Below, piece by piece: positions 1 through 6,988 of a DNA stretch of 11,492 bases. The notes beneath the pieces were generated by a model. That model ran no database searches. It was given only the letters and a program-made list of their open reading frames with translations, and had not been told where the DNA came from. The stretch covers positions 1-11,492 of the forward strand of contig JAGGSY010000124.1 in the NCBI GenBank assembly GCA_021158845.1. The letters run 5' to 3'. Origin of the DNA: Caldisericia bacterium (lineage in GTDB: Bacteria > Caldisericota > Caldisericia > B22-G15). The position numbers and the translations under genes are program-made. Each line of letters starts with the position of its first letter. The first letter of the stretch is position 1.

Positions 1-10
1 ATACTATAAA

Positions 11-19
11 TGGTAAAAT
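11..19 (+). promoter_or_regulatory. Candidate extended -10 element before the alcohol dehydrogenase operon
   Basis: TGGTAAAAT at 11-19 fits an extended -10 (TG, one base, TAAAAT). Transcription would begin near 26, leaving a leader of about 20 nt before the RBS and start. The matching -35 would fall outside the window, so this rests on one AT-rich hexamer. An overlapping TATAAA at 5-10 is an alternative. Confidence 0.3.
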
Positions 20-48
20 TTCATTAAGAGAGGAAAAAGGAGGGAATG

Positions 49-1200
49 ATGAAATTTAAGTATTTTATACCGACGAAGGTCTATTTTGGGAAAGGAGAGG
101 TTGAAAGGGTTGGAAACTTAAGCAAAAGGTTTGGAAAGAAGGCATTTATTGTAACAGGGAAAAGATCGGCAAAGGAGAGTGGACTTCTGGATAGGGTGGT
201 CGGTCTTTTAGAAAAGAACGGGATTTTATATGAGATTTTTAATGAAACAATTCCCAATCCTCCTGTTCATCTTGTTGAAAAGGGTGGAGAAAAGTTTCTT
301 TCCACTTCATCAGATTTTATAATTGCCATTGGTGGAGGAAGTCCAATGGATCTATCCAAAGGGATAGGAATCTATGCAGTTTATAAGGAGATAGTGCCCT
401 TCCTTCTTGGAGAGAAAAAGGTTGAAAAAAAGATTCCTCCACTTATAGCAATTCCAACCACCTCTGGCACAGGTTCTGAGGTTACAAGATACGCAGTTTT
501 AACATATGAGGGAAGAAAGCTTGCAGTTGGGTCAGAATACATATTTCCAGATATTGCCCTTGTTGATCCAGAAACTACTTTATCCATGCCTAAGGAACTT
601 GCAAGGGACACAGGGATGGATGCTCTCTCCCATGCACTTGAGGGTCTACTCTCCCTTAAATCAAACCCGGTGAGCGATACTCTTGCCTATGAATCCATAA
701 AGGTGATCTTTGACTTTCTCCCAAGAAGTGTTTTCCATGAAGGAGATTTTGAGGCAAGGGAAATGATGCACTACGCTTCAATGGTGGCTGGAATGGTTAT
801 TGCAGAGGCTGGAACAGGACTTGTTCACTCAATGGGTTATCCATTAACAATGAAGTATGGTTTCTCTCATGGTCTTGCCAATGCCATTATCATGCCATAT
901 GTGATGAAATATAATATACCTGCCTGTTATGAGAAGATGGCAAATGTTGTAAGGATAATATCTGAGTATTCTGGTACAGACATTGAGGATGCCCACATTC
1001 TTCCAGAACTTTTACTTGATATGAATGAGCTTCTCGGGATTCCACTCACCCTTGAAGAGGCAGGGGTGGATGAAAAGGATTTTGAGAAGTTTGCAAGAGA
1101 GGTTGTGGATAGTATGGAGAAAAAACCAATACCAAGAAAACCTGAAGGGATTGATGAGATTATCGCCATTTATCAGGAAAGTTTTCATGGGTTAATATAA
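49..1200 (+). CDS. Iron-containing alcohol dehydrogenase (group III), probably NADP(H)-linked
   Basis: Cytosolic oxidoreductase that interconverts an alcohol and an aldehyde; the physiological substrate cannot be read from sequence. The family signature is complete. Counting from the first ATG at 46, the nucleotide-binding GGGSPMDLSK lies near residues 96-105, PTTSGTGSE at 137-145, and the four metal ligands are D192, H196, H261 and H275, with the same spacing as D196/H200/H263/H277 of E. coli FucO. The VTGKRS segment (36-41) has Gly where NAD-specific FucO has Asp39, which in related enzymes favours NADP(H); this is inference. The length, 383-384 aa, is normal. Two ATG codons are adjacent (46 and 49); AGGAGG at 38-43 sits 2 nt from the first and 5 nt from the second, so 49 is preferred. 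It is first in the operon and ends 4 nt before the permease gene. The family covers butanol, propanediol and lactaldehyde reductases. Confidence 0.93.
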   Translation: MKFKYFIPTKVYFGKGEVERVGNLSKRFGKKAFIVTGKRSAKESGLLDRVVGLLEKNGILYEIFNETIPNPPVHLVEKGGEKFLSTSSDFIIAIGGGSPMDLSKGIGIYAVYKEIVPFLLGEKKVEKKIPPLIAIPTTSGTGSEVTRYAVLTYEGRKLAVGSEYIFPDIALVDPETTLSMPKELARDTGMDALSHALEGLLSLKSNPVSDTLAYESIKVIFDFLPRSVFHEGDFEAREMMHYASMVAGMVIAEAGTGLVHSMGYPLTMKYGFSHGLANAIIMPYVMKYNIPACYEKMANVVRIISEYSGTDIEDAHILPELLLDMNELLGIPLTLEEAGVDEKDFEKFAREVVDSMEKKPIPRKPEGIDEIIAIYQESFHGLI

Positions 1201-1204
1201 AGAA

Positions 1205-2893
1205 GTGAGGAAAAGTAAGGGAATAACTCCCCTTGATGTTCTTGGGTTTGTAGTAGTATTTGCAATCTTCTACTTCCTCATTAGAGGAAGGGCTATATAT
1301 GGAGTTGTTCCTGCGAGGGGAGAGACGATACTTTCTCTCAAACTCCTCCCCCTGTATGCTCTTTACTCTGTTGGAAGAGTTTTTATAGCATTCATCCTCT
1401 CCTTCATCTTTGCCCTCATCTATGGTTATATTGCAGCAAAAAACAGATTCCTTGAAGTTTTTTTAATTCCACTTCTTGATGTCCTCCAGTCTATCCCAGT
1501 TCTCTCATTCCTTCCACCAGTTCTCTTCTTCATGGTTTCCCTATTTCATGGATCAAGGGTTGGTCTTGAACTTGGATCGATAATTTTAATCTTCACAGGT
1601 CAGGTATGGAATCTTGTTTTCAGTTTCTACAACTCCCTAAAAACCATCCCAAGGGAACTTGATGAGGCAGCGAAACTCTCAAGGCTTAACTTCTGGCAGA
1701 GATTTACAAGACTTGAACTTCCCCATGCAGCAATTGGACTTATATGGAATAGCATGCTTTCCGTAGCTGGTGGCTGGTTCTTCCTTATGGCATGTGAGAC
1801 ATTCACCTTGTTAAATAAAAAATTCTCTCTTCCGGGTCTTGGCTCTTTCCTTGCAAAATCTGCAGAATCAGGAAATATAAAGATGACCATATGGGGAATA
1901 GTTACCCTTGCCCTCGTTATAGTTTTAATAGACCAGCTTCTATGGAGGCCTCTTATTGCGTGGTCAACGAAGTTTAAAATGGAGGAGAAGGGTGAGGAGG
2001 AGATACACTCTGCGATTTTGAATTTATACAGAAGGTCAAAGATACTTGAATTTATTTCATCTAAATTGATTGTCCCATTGAATGAGAAGATAGAACGCTT
2101 CTTTGATGAGATTGAGAGGAGAAGGGAAAGTTTCACAATGGAACTCATTAAGAAACTCATCTCTTATATATTTTCAGGTTTAATCTTTCTTCTTATCATT
2201 GTTGGAGCAAAGGGCCTCTTTTCAATACTTGCAAAGGTTAGTATAAGTGATTGGATAGAGATAGTTAAAGGAGGATTCTTTACACTTCTTAGAGTTGTTG
2301 CTGCCGTTTCCATTGGTTATCTATGGACGATACCTGTTGGAGTTAAGATAGGGATGAATCCAAAGATTTCAAAGGTAGCTCAACCTGTTGTTCAGATAAT
2401 AGCTTCTATTCCAGCTACAGCAATATTCCCCATCTTACTTATGTTTCTTATAAAGATTGGAGGAGGACTTTCCTTTGCCTCCATACTTCTGATGCTCCTT
2501 TCAACCCAGTGGTATATTCTATTCAATGTTATGGGTGGAGCATCAGGAATTCCAAAAAACTTTGTTGAAGCAGGTAAAATATTTAGAATAAAGGGAGTTC
2601 ACTGGTGGAGGATTATAGTAATTCCCTCCATTTTCCCTTTTCTTGTTACTGGAGGAATAACAGCCTGGGGAGCAGCTTTCAATGCAAGTATTGTCTCCGA
2701 GTATGTGAAATTTTCTGGAAAAACATTTATGATTCCTGGGCTTGGAGCAATCATAACTTCTGCCACAGAAAGGGGAGACATGCCTCTCCTTACATCAGCT
2801 ACTTTGTTTATGGCTCTAATTGTTGTAATATTTAATAGGCTCTTCTGGAGAAGAATGTATAAACTTTCTGAGGAAAAGTTTCATGTGGAGTAA
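1205..2893 (+). CDS. ABC transporter permease, two fused permease halves (duplicated anion-type, COG4986-like)
   Basis: Inner-membrane channel of an ABC importer in which both transmembrane subunits are one 562-aa chain. Each half has about six hydrophobic segments (roughly 10-250 and 312-550), joined by a charged, probably coiled linker at 255-312. The duplication is visible in repeated segments: LQSIPVLSFLPP (94-105) against IIASIPATAIFP (398-409), and LPGLGSFLAKSAESGN (209-224) against IPGLGAIITSATERGD (510-525). Both halves carry the cytoplasmic EAA loop that docks on the ATPase (E154 and E455), but the usual loop glycine is Arg in both (R160, R461). The family resembles nitrate/sulfonate/taurine permeases; the substrate is unknown. 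The start is GTG at 1205. An in-frame TAA at 1193 and no other nearby start leave no alternative. Its SD is poor, so translation may depend on coupling to the gene 4 nt upstream. The ATPase gene follows after 5 nt. Confidence 0.92.
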   Translation: MRKSKGITPLDVLGFVVVFAIFYFLIRGRAIYGVVPARGETILSLKLLPLYALYSVGRVFIAFILSFIFALIYGYIAAKNRFLEVFLIPLLDVLQSIPVLSFLPPVLFFMVSLFHGSRVGLELGSIILIFTGQVWNLVFSFYNSLKTIPRELDEAAKLSRLNFWQRFTRLELPHAAIGLIWNSMLSVAGGWFFLMACETFTLLNKKFSLPGLGSFLAKSAESGNIKMTIWGIVTLALVIVLIDQLLWRPLIAWSTKFKMEEKGEEEIHSAILNLYRRSKILEFISSKLIVPLNEKIERFFDEIERRRESFTMELIKKLISYIFSGLIFLLIIVGAKGLFSILAKVSISDWIEIVKGGFFTLLRVVAAVSIGYLWTIPVGVKIGMNPKISKVAQPVVQIIASIPATAIFPILLMFLIKIGGGLSFASILLMLLSTQWYILFNVMGGASGIPKNFVEAGKIFRIKGVHWWRIIVIPSIFPFLVTGGITAWGAAFNASIVSEYVKFSGKTFMIPGLGAIITSATERGDMPLLTSATLFMALIVVIFNRLFWRRMYKLSEEKFHVE

Positions 2894-2898
2894 AGGAT

Positions 2899-4188
2899 AT
2901 GAGTTTGCTTGAGGTAAGGAACATTGGAAAAAAGTTTGTTATGCCCACAGGGAAGGAGATATATGTCCTTAAAGGCGTAACGTTTTCAATAAATGAGGGC
3001 GAGATTGTTTCAATACTCGGTCCCTCTGGTTCAGGGAAGTCAACACTACTTAGGATAATTGCAGGACTCCTTAAACCTGATGAGGGGGTTGTTATATACA
3101 GAGATAAGGTGATAACAGATGTGAATCCTGGTGTATCCATGGTTTTTCAGAATTTTGCGCTTTTCCCATGGCTTACAGTTGAGGAGAATGTGGAGACTGG
3201 TCTTATATCAAAGAACATGAGCAAAGAGGAGAAAAAGAGGAGGGTCTTAAAGGCGATAGACACTGTTGGTCTTGATGGATTTGAAAATGCATATCCAAAG
3301 GAACTCTCTGGAGGAATGAAGCAGAGGGTTGGTATAGCGAGAGGGCTTGTGGTTGAGCCAGATATTCTCCTCATGGATGAACCCTTTTCTGCCCTTGATG
3401 TTCTAACTGCAGAGAACTTAAAAAGTGATATTTTAGAGCTTTGGATTGAGAAGAGAATTCCAACAAAGGCAATTCTCATAGTAACCCATAATATAGAGGA
3501 AGCTGTGTATCTTTCTGACAGGATCATTATAATAAGTAAGGATCCAGGGATGGTGATGGAGGAGATAAAGGTAGATATTCCCCACTGGAGGGATAAAACA
3601 TCAACAAAGTTTTTATCCATAGTTGATAGAGTTTACACAATACTTACCGCAGGTGAGATAGAAAAGGAGAGGGAGATACTTAGAATCTCAAAAGAGATTC
3701 CAAGAATCCCCATAGCAAGAGTTGGTGCAATAACCGGTTTTGTTGAACTAATCTCTGATCTTGGAGGAAGAGTTGACCTCTTTAAGATTGGTGGTGAACT
3801 CTACATGGACATAGAGGATCTTCTTCCCCTTGTTGAGGCATCCGAACTTCTTGGATTTACAAGGTATAAACAGGGTGATATAGAACTTACAGAGGATGGG
3901 AAAGTTTTTTCAGAGGCAGATGTTCTTACAAAGAAGGAGATATTTAGAAAGAATCTCCTTAGAAATGTTTTTCTTATAAGGCAGATTTTGAGAGTTCTCA
4001 AATCCAAGGCAAACAAAAGAATCTCAAAGGAGTTTTTCCTTGACATTCTTGAGAGAAAACTCTCCCATGAAGAGGCAGAGAAGGAGCTGGACATTCTAAT
4101 TGATTGGGGTAGATATGCAGAACTCTTCTCCTTTGATGATGAAACAGATGAACTTTTCCTTGAAGAGGAGGAGGTAGCAAATTCTTGA
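2899..4188 (+). CDS. ABC transporter ATPase with C-terminal AAA-associated domain (NitT/TauT-like)
   Basis: Cytosolic ATPase that powers the fused permease encoded just upstream. Residues 1-230 form a complete nucleotide-binding domain: Walker A GPSGSGKST 41-49, Q-loop Q84, signature LSGGMKQR 136-143, Walker B ending D160 with catalytic E161, D-loop SALD 164-167, and switch H197. It resembles NitT/TauT-type ATPases (FQNFALFPWLTVEENV). Residues about 268-426 are an extra charged domain fitting the C-terminal AAA-associated domain (AAA_assoc_C type), whose role is not established. It runs from IPIARVGAITGFVELI to an acidic end EEEEV. At 429 aa it is much longer than the usual 250-270 aa. ATG 2899 has GGAG at 2887-2890, 8 nt away. 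Its last codons hold the SD and start of tgt, overlapping by 8 nt. No substrate-binding protein gene lies nearby. Confidence 0.93.
   Translation: MSLLEVRNIGKKFVMPTGKEIYVLKGVTFSINEGEIVSILGPSGSGKSTLLRIIAGLLKPDEGVVIYRDKVITDVNPGVSMVFQNFALFPWLTVEENVETGLISKNMSKEEKKRRVLKAIDTVGLDGFENAYPKELSGGMKQRVGIARGLVVEPDILLMDEPFSALDVLTAENLKSDILELWIEKRIPTKAILIVTHNIEEAVYLSDRIIIISKDPGMVMEEIKVDIPHWRDKTSTKFLSIVDRVYTILTAGEIEKEREILRISKEIPRIPIARVGAITGFVELISDLGGRVDLFKIGGELYMDIEDLLPLVEASELLGFTRYKQGDIELTEDGKVFSEADVLTKKEIFRKNLLRNVFLIRQILRVLKSKANKRISKEFFLDILERKLSHEEAEKELDILIDWGRYAELFSFDDETDELFLEEEEVANS
4166..4174 (+). promoter_or_regulatory. Strong ribosome binding site placing the tgt start at ATT 4181
   Basis: AGGAGGAGG lies inside the last codons of the ATPase gene, 6 nt before ATT 4181. 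An in-frame stop (TAG 4175-4177) lies between it and the ATT, so tgt cannot begin further upstream. No ATG, GTG or TTG occurs in frame before 4271, 96 nt downstream of this site. Confidence 0.75.
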
Positions 4189-5287
4189 ATTTAAGGTAAA
4201 AAAGAGATTTGGAAACATAAGGCTTGGAGAGTTAAAGATAGGGGATATTGTTGTTGAAACCCCTGTTTTTATGCCAGTTGGAACTCAAGCCACTGTAAAG
4301 TCCCTTTCATCTGAAGATGTAAAAGAGATTGGATACAAACTTATACTTGTAAATACATATCATCTCTATCTCCAACCGGGAGAGGAGATAATAAAAAAGG
4401 CTGGTGGGGTTAAGAATTTTATGAACTGGGATGAGCTTGTTCTCTCTGATTCTGGTGGTTTTCAGGTGCTCTCCCTTTCAGAGATAAGAAAGATAAGGGA
4501 CGACGGTGTGGAGTTTAAATCCTTTCTTGATGGTTCCACCCATTTCTTTACTCCAGAATCCACTGTAAAATTTCAGGAACTTCTCGGTGTGGATATAATG
4601 ATGACGCTGGATATATGTCCTCCATATGGAGTGGATTTCCACGAACTCAAGAAGTTCTCACTGATGAGTGTGGATTGGGCAATAAGGGGGAAAAGAGTGA
4701 AGGATAAAGAGAGAGGAGATCTATTTGCTGTTGTTCAGGGAGGGCTTGACATAAATTTAAGAAAGTTGTGCATGGATAAACTTGAGGAAGAGGGTTTTCC
4801 TGGCTACGGGATTGGAGGATTATCCATTGGAGAGCCATGGGAGGAGACAAGGGAGCTTCTAAAAGAGTTTGTTCCATACATGCCAGAGAATAAACCGAGA
4901 TATTTTATGGGACTGGGAGATCCAATTAGAATAATGGATGCAGTGGAGGCTGGAGTTGACATGTTTGATTGTGTTTTCCCAACAAGAATTGCAAGAAACA
5001 GAACTCTCCTTACAAAGAATGGAAGGATGAGGATAACAAAGAGTGATTACAGGGATGACTTTAGACCGATTGAAGAGGATTGCAATTGTTTTACATGTAA
5101 AAACTACACAAGGGCATATTTAAATCACCTCTTCAAGGCAAAGGAACTTCTCGCACCACGACTTGCAACAATCCATAACCTAACATTTATGTACAACTTT
5201 ATGAAAGATCTAAGAAGAGCAATAAAAGAGGATAGATTTTACGAGTTTAAGAAGGAATTTTTAGCTAAGTTTGTAAATAGGTCTTAA
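4181..5287 (+). CDS. tgt: tRNA-guanine transglycosylase (queuine tRNA-ribosyltransferase), probable ATT start
   Basis: Exchanges the wobble guanine of GUN-anticodon tRNAs for preQ1 in queuosine synthesis. Counting from ATT 4181, SDSGGFQV holds the general acid/base D90 and FDCVFPTR the nucleophile D263. Zinc ligands are C301, C303, C306 and H332, with the same 38- and 26-residue spacings as in the Zymomonas enzyme. The PVFMPVGTQATVK block is at 28-40. Starting at the first ATG (4271) would give 338 aa and remove the conserved N-terminal strand. The frame continues upstream as LEFKVKKRFGNIRLGEL then VVETPVFMPVG, which matches the family, and the only credible initiator is ATT 4181, 6 nt after a strong SD. 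That gives 368 aa, close to the usual 370-380. The gene overlaps the ATPase gene by 8 nt. Bacterial preQ1 specificity fits the LDICPPYG segment. Confidence 0.93.
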   Translation: MLEFKVKKRFGNIRLGELKIGDIVVETPVFMPVGTQATVKSLSSEDVKEIGYKLILVNTYHLYLQPGEEIIKKAGGVKNFMNWDELVLSDSGGFQVLSLSEIRKIRDDGVEFKSFLDGSTHFFTPESTVKFQELLGVDIMMTLDICPPYGVDFHELKKFSLMSVDWAIRGKRVKDKERGDLFAVVQGGLDINLRKLCMDKLEEEGFPGYGIGGLSIGEPWEETRELLKEFVPYMPENKPRYFMGLGDPIRIMDAVEAGVDMFDCVFPTRIARNRTLLTKNGRMRITKSDYRDDFRPIEEDCNCFTCKNYTRAYLNHLFKAKELLAPRLATIHNLTFMYNFMKDLRRAIKEDRFYEFKKEFLAKFVNRS

Positions 5288-5574
5288 TCCTTATCCTTTA
5301 CTATATAGATCTTCTCCCCGTCCTTTACCATCTTCAGGTTCTCTTTAGCCCACCTTTCAACATACTCATCTGTTTTAGATTCAATTAGTTCATTTTTCAA
5401 TCTTACAATCTCTTCCCTTTCAATCTCCATCTCTCTTTTTATTTGAGTGATCTCTCTTTTTAGACTTACAAGTTTTAATATGGGTACTGAAAAGTAGTAA
5501 AGGGAGAAAATTATTATGACAATAAAGATTGCTGCCTCTATCTCCCTTCTCCTTTTCTTAAATTGTTCCTCCAT
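5284..5574 (-). CDS. Septum formation initiator family protein (FtsB/DivIC-like)
   Basis: Small bitopic membrane protein of the FtsB/DivIC type, which links division proteins (FtsL, FtsQ/DivIB) at the septum. The 96 residues have the family layout: a short basic cytoplasmic start (KKRRR at 6-10), one membrane helix at about 13-33, a coiled coil at about 36-68, and a C-terminal block with WAKENLKMVKDGEKIY followed by a charged tail. Its start overlaps the pyk stop by one base (TAATG), with GGAG at 5583-5586 positioned 8 nt before the ATG, so translation is probably coupled to pyk. The stop codon overlaps that of the convergent tgt gene. FtsB and DivIC cannot be told apart at this length. The pairing with pyk instead of eno is less usual. 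Confidence 0.85.
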   Translation of the reverse strand: MEEQFKKRRREIEAAIFIVIIIFSLYYFSVPILKLVSLKREITQIKREMEIEREEIVRLKNELIESKTDEYVERWAKENLKMVKDGEKIYIVKDKD

Positions 5575-6986
5575 TATAGTCTCTCCACTCTTAACAGGTT
5601 TGTTCCACCTGCCACTCCAGGAATTACACCAGAAAGATACACGACCAAATCTCCCTTCTTTACAAATGGTGATTTCTTTGTCTCAAGGGAAATTTTTTCC
5701 ACCATATCCTGAGTATTCTTAAATCTCTCCACCACTACAGGATAAACACCCCAGTAAATAGATAAAAGTTTTGCCACCTTTTCACATGGAGTGATGGCAA
5801 GTATTGGAACATTTGGTCTGAATCTTGAGATTCTTATGGCAGTCTTTCCTGTTTCTGTTGCGGTGACTATTAAGGATGCTTTTGTGTTGAGTGCAACAAA
5901 GACACCAGCATAGCTTATGGAATCTGGTATAACTGCTGAGACTACTCTTTCCATCTCCATAATTCTTTTTTCATAAGGTAGTTCCGGCTCCACTCTCTCT
6001 GCTATTCTTCTCATAACCCTTACCGCCTCTACTGGATACTTACCAGAGGCAGTCTCTCCTGAAAGCATTACTGCGTCTGTTCCATCAAAAATTGCATTGG
6101 TTATATCCGAAACCTCTGCTCTTGTGGGATAGGGTCTTTCAATCATTGAATCAAGCATCTGGGTGGCAGTTATTGAGAATTTTCCCTTTCTCAAAGCTCT
6201 CTTTATTATCCTCTTTTGAAGTAGAGCAACCTCTTCAATTGGTGCTTCAATTCCAAGGTCCCCTCTTGCAACCATAACTCCATCGGAGGCATCAATTATT
6301 TCATCAAGGTTTTTTATTGCCTCATACTTCTCAATCTTTGCAACAATTGGTATTTTTTTTCCTTTGCTCTCTATAATCTTCCTCAAAGAAATAATGTCAT
6401 GAGCTTTCCTTACAAAGGAGAGGGCAAAGAAGTCAACAGCCATCTCAATTCCAAAGTCAATATCAACTCTATCCTTTTCTGTTATGGATGAAATTTTGAG
6501 TTCCGCTCCTCTAACATTTATCCCCTTTCTGTTCTTCAGTATTCCACCCCTTATAACCTTTGTCTTTATATTCTCTCCATCTGTTTCAACAACCTCAAGC
6601 TCAAGGGCGCCATCATCAAGAAGAAGACGAACTCCAGGATGAACATCTTTCGGAAGTTCTTTATAGGATACAGATACAATTTTTTCATTTCCCAAGATAT
6701 CCTTTGAAGTCAGGATAAACTCATTCCCCTCTTTTAATTCAATCTCTCCTTTCTCAAATTCTCCAACCCTTATCTTTGGTCCCTGAAGGTCCATAAGAAT
6801 TGATATATTTTTATTTAATTTTTTTGAAAGTTTCCTTACAATCTCTATCCTTTCTCTGTGTTCCTCATGTGTTCCATGGGATGCATTTATTCTGAATACA
6901 TTAACTCCTTCTTTTATCAATTCCTCTATGACGCTCTCTTTAGAAGATGAGGGTCCAAGAGTTGCAACAATCTTTGTTCTCTTCAT
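5574..6986 (-). CDS. pyk: Pyruvate kinase, K+-independent type by motif
   Basis: Catalyses the last step of glycolysis, phosphoenolpyruvate plus ADP to pyruvate plus ATP, in the cytosol. Numbering from ATG 6986: TKIVATLGPSS (4-14), RINASHG (32-38), DLQGPKIR (66-73), the active-site block IVAKIEKYEAIKN, RGDLGIE, ATQMLDSM and DGTDAVMLSGETASGKYP. The 470 aa is the normal core length, without the extra C-terminal domain of bacilli. In DLQGPKIR, Lys71 occupies the position of Glu117 of rabbit muscle enzyme and Leu67 the preceding Thr; this pair marks potassium-independent enzymes. A longer TTG start (7004) is possible. ATG 6986 is preferred because AAGGTGG at 6992-6998 lies 5 nt upstream and the protein then starts MKRTKIVATLGP as the family does. 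It begins 2 nt after the rhomboid stop and couples to the division gene downstream. Confidence 0.96.
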   Translation of the reverse strand: MKRTKIVATLGPSSSKESVIEELIKEGVNVFRINASHGTHEEHRERIEIVRKLSKKLNKNISILMDLQGPKIRVGEFEKGEIELKEGNEFILTSKDILGNEKIVSVSYKELPKDVHPGVRLLLDDGALELEVVETDGENIKTKVIRGGILKNRKGINVRGAELKISSITEKDRVDIDFGIEMAVDFFALSFVRKAHDIISLRKIIESKGKKIPIVAKIEKYEAIKNLDEIIDASDGVMVARGDLGIEAPIEEVALLQKRIIKRALRKGKFSITATQMLDSMIERPYPTRAEVSDITNAIFDGTDAVMLSGETASGKYPVEAVRVMRRIAERVEPELPYEKRIMEMERVVSAVIPDSISYAGVFVALNTKASLIVTATETGKTAIRISRFRPNVPILAITPCEKVAKLLSIYWGVYPVVVERFKNTQDMVEKISLETKKSPFVKKGDLVVYLSGVIPGVAGGTNLLRVERL

Positions 6987-6988
6987 AC

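Noticed and set aside
1627..2160. 177-codon open frame on the minus strand inside the permease gene
   Set aside because: Antisense shadow of a gene with clear family motifs; composition is an artefact of the coding strand. The same holds for the other antisense and offset frames, such as 3147-3620 and 381-611.
4271..5287. tgt starting at ATG 4271 (338 aa)
   Set aside because: This removes a conserved N-terminal strand (VVETPVF) encoded in frame just upstream and ignores the strong SD at 4166-4174.
5288..5583. Plus-strand gene in the region of the division protein (5516-5722 frame)
   Set aside because: Shadow frame of the minus-strand division and pyk genes, with no RBS and no family features.
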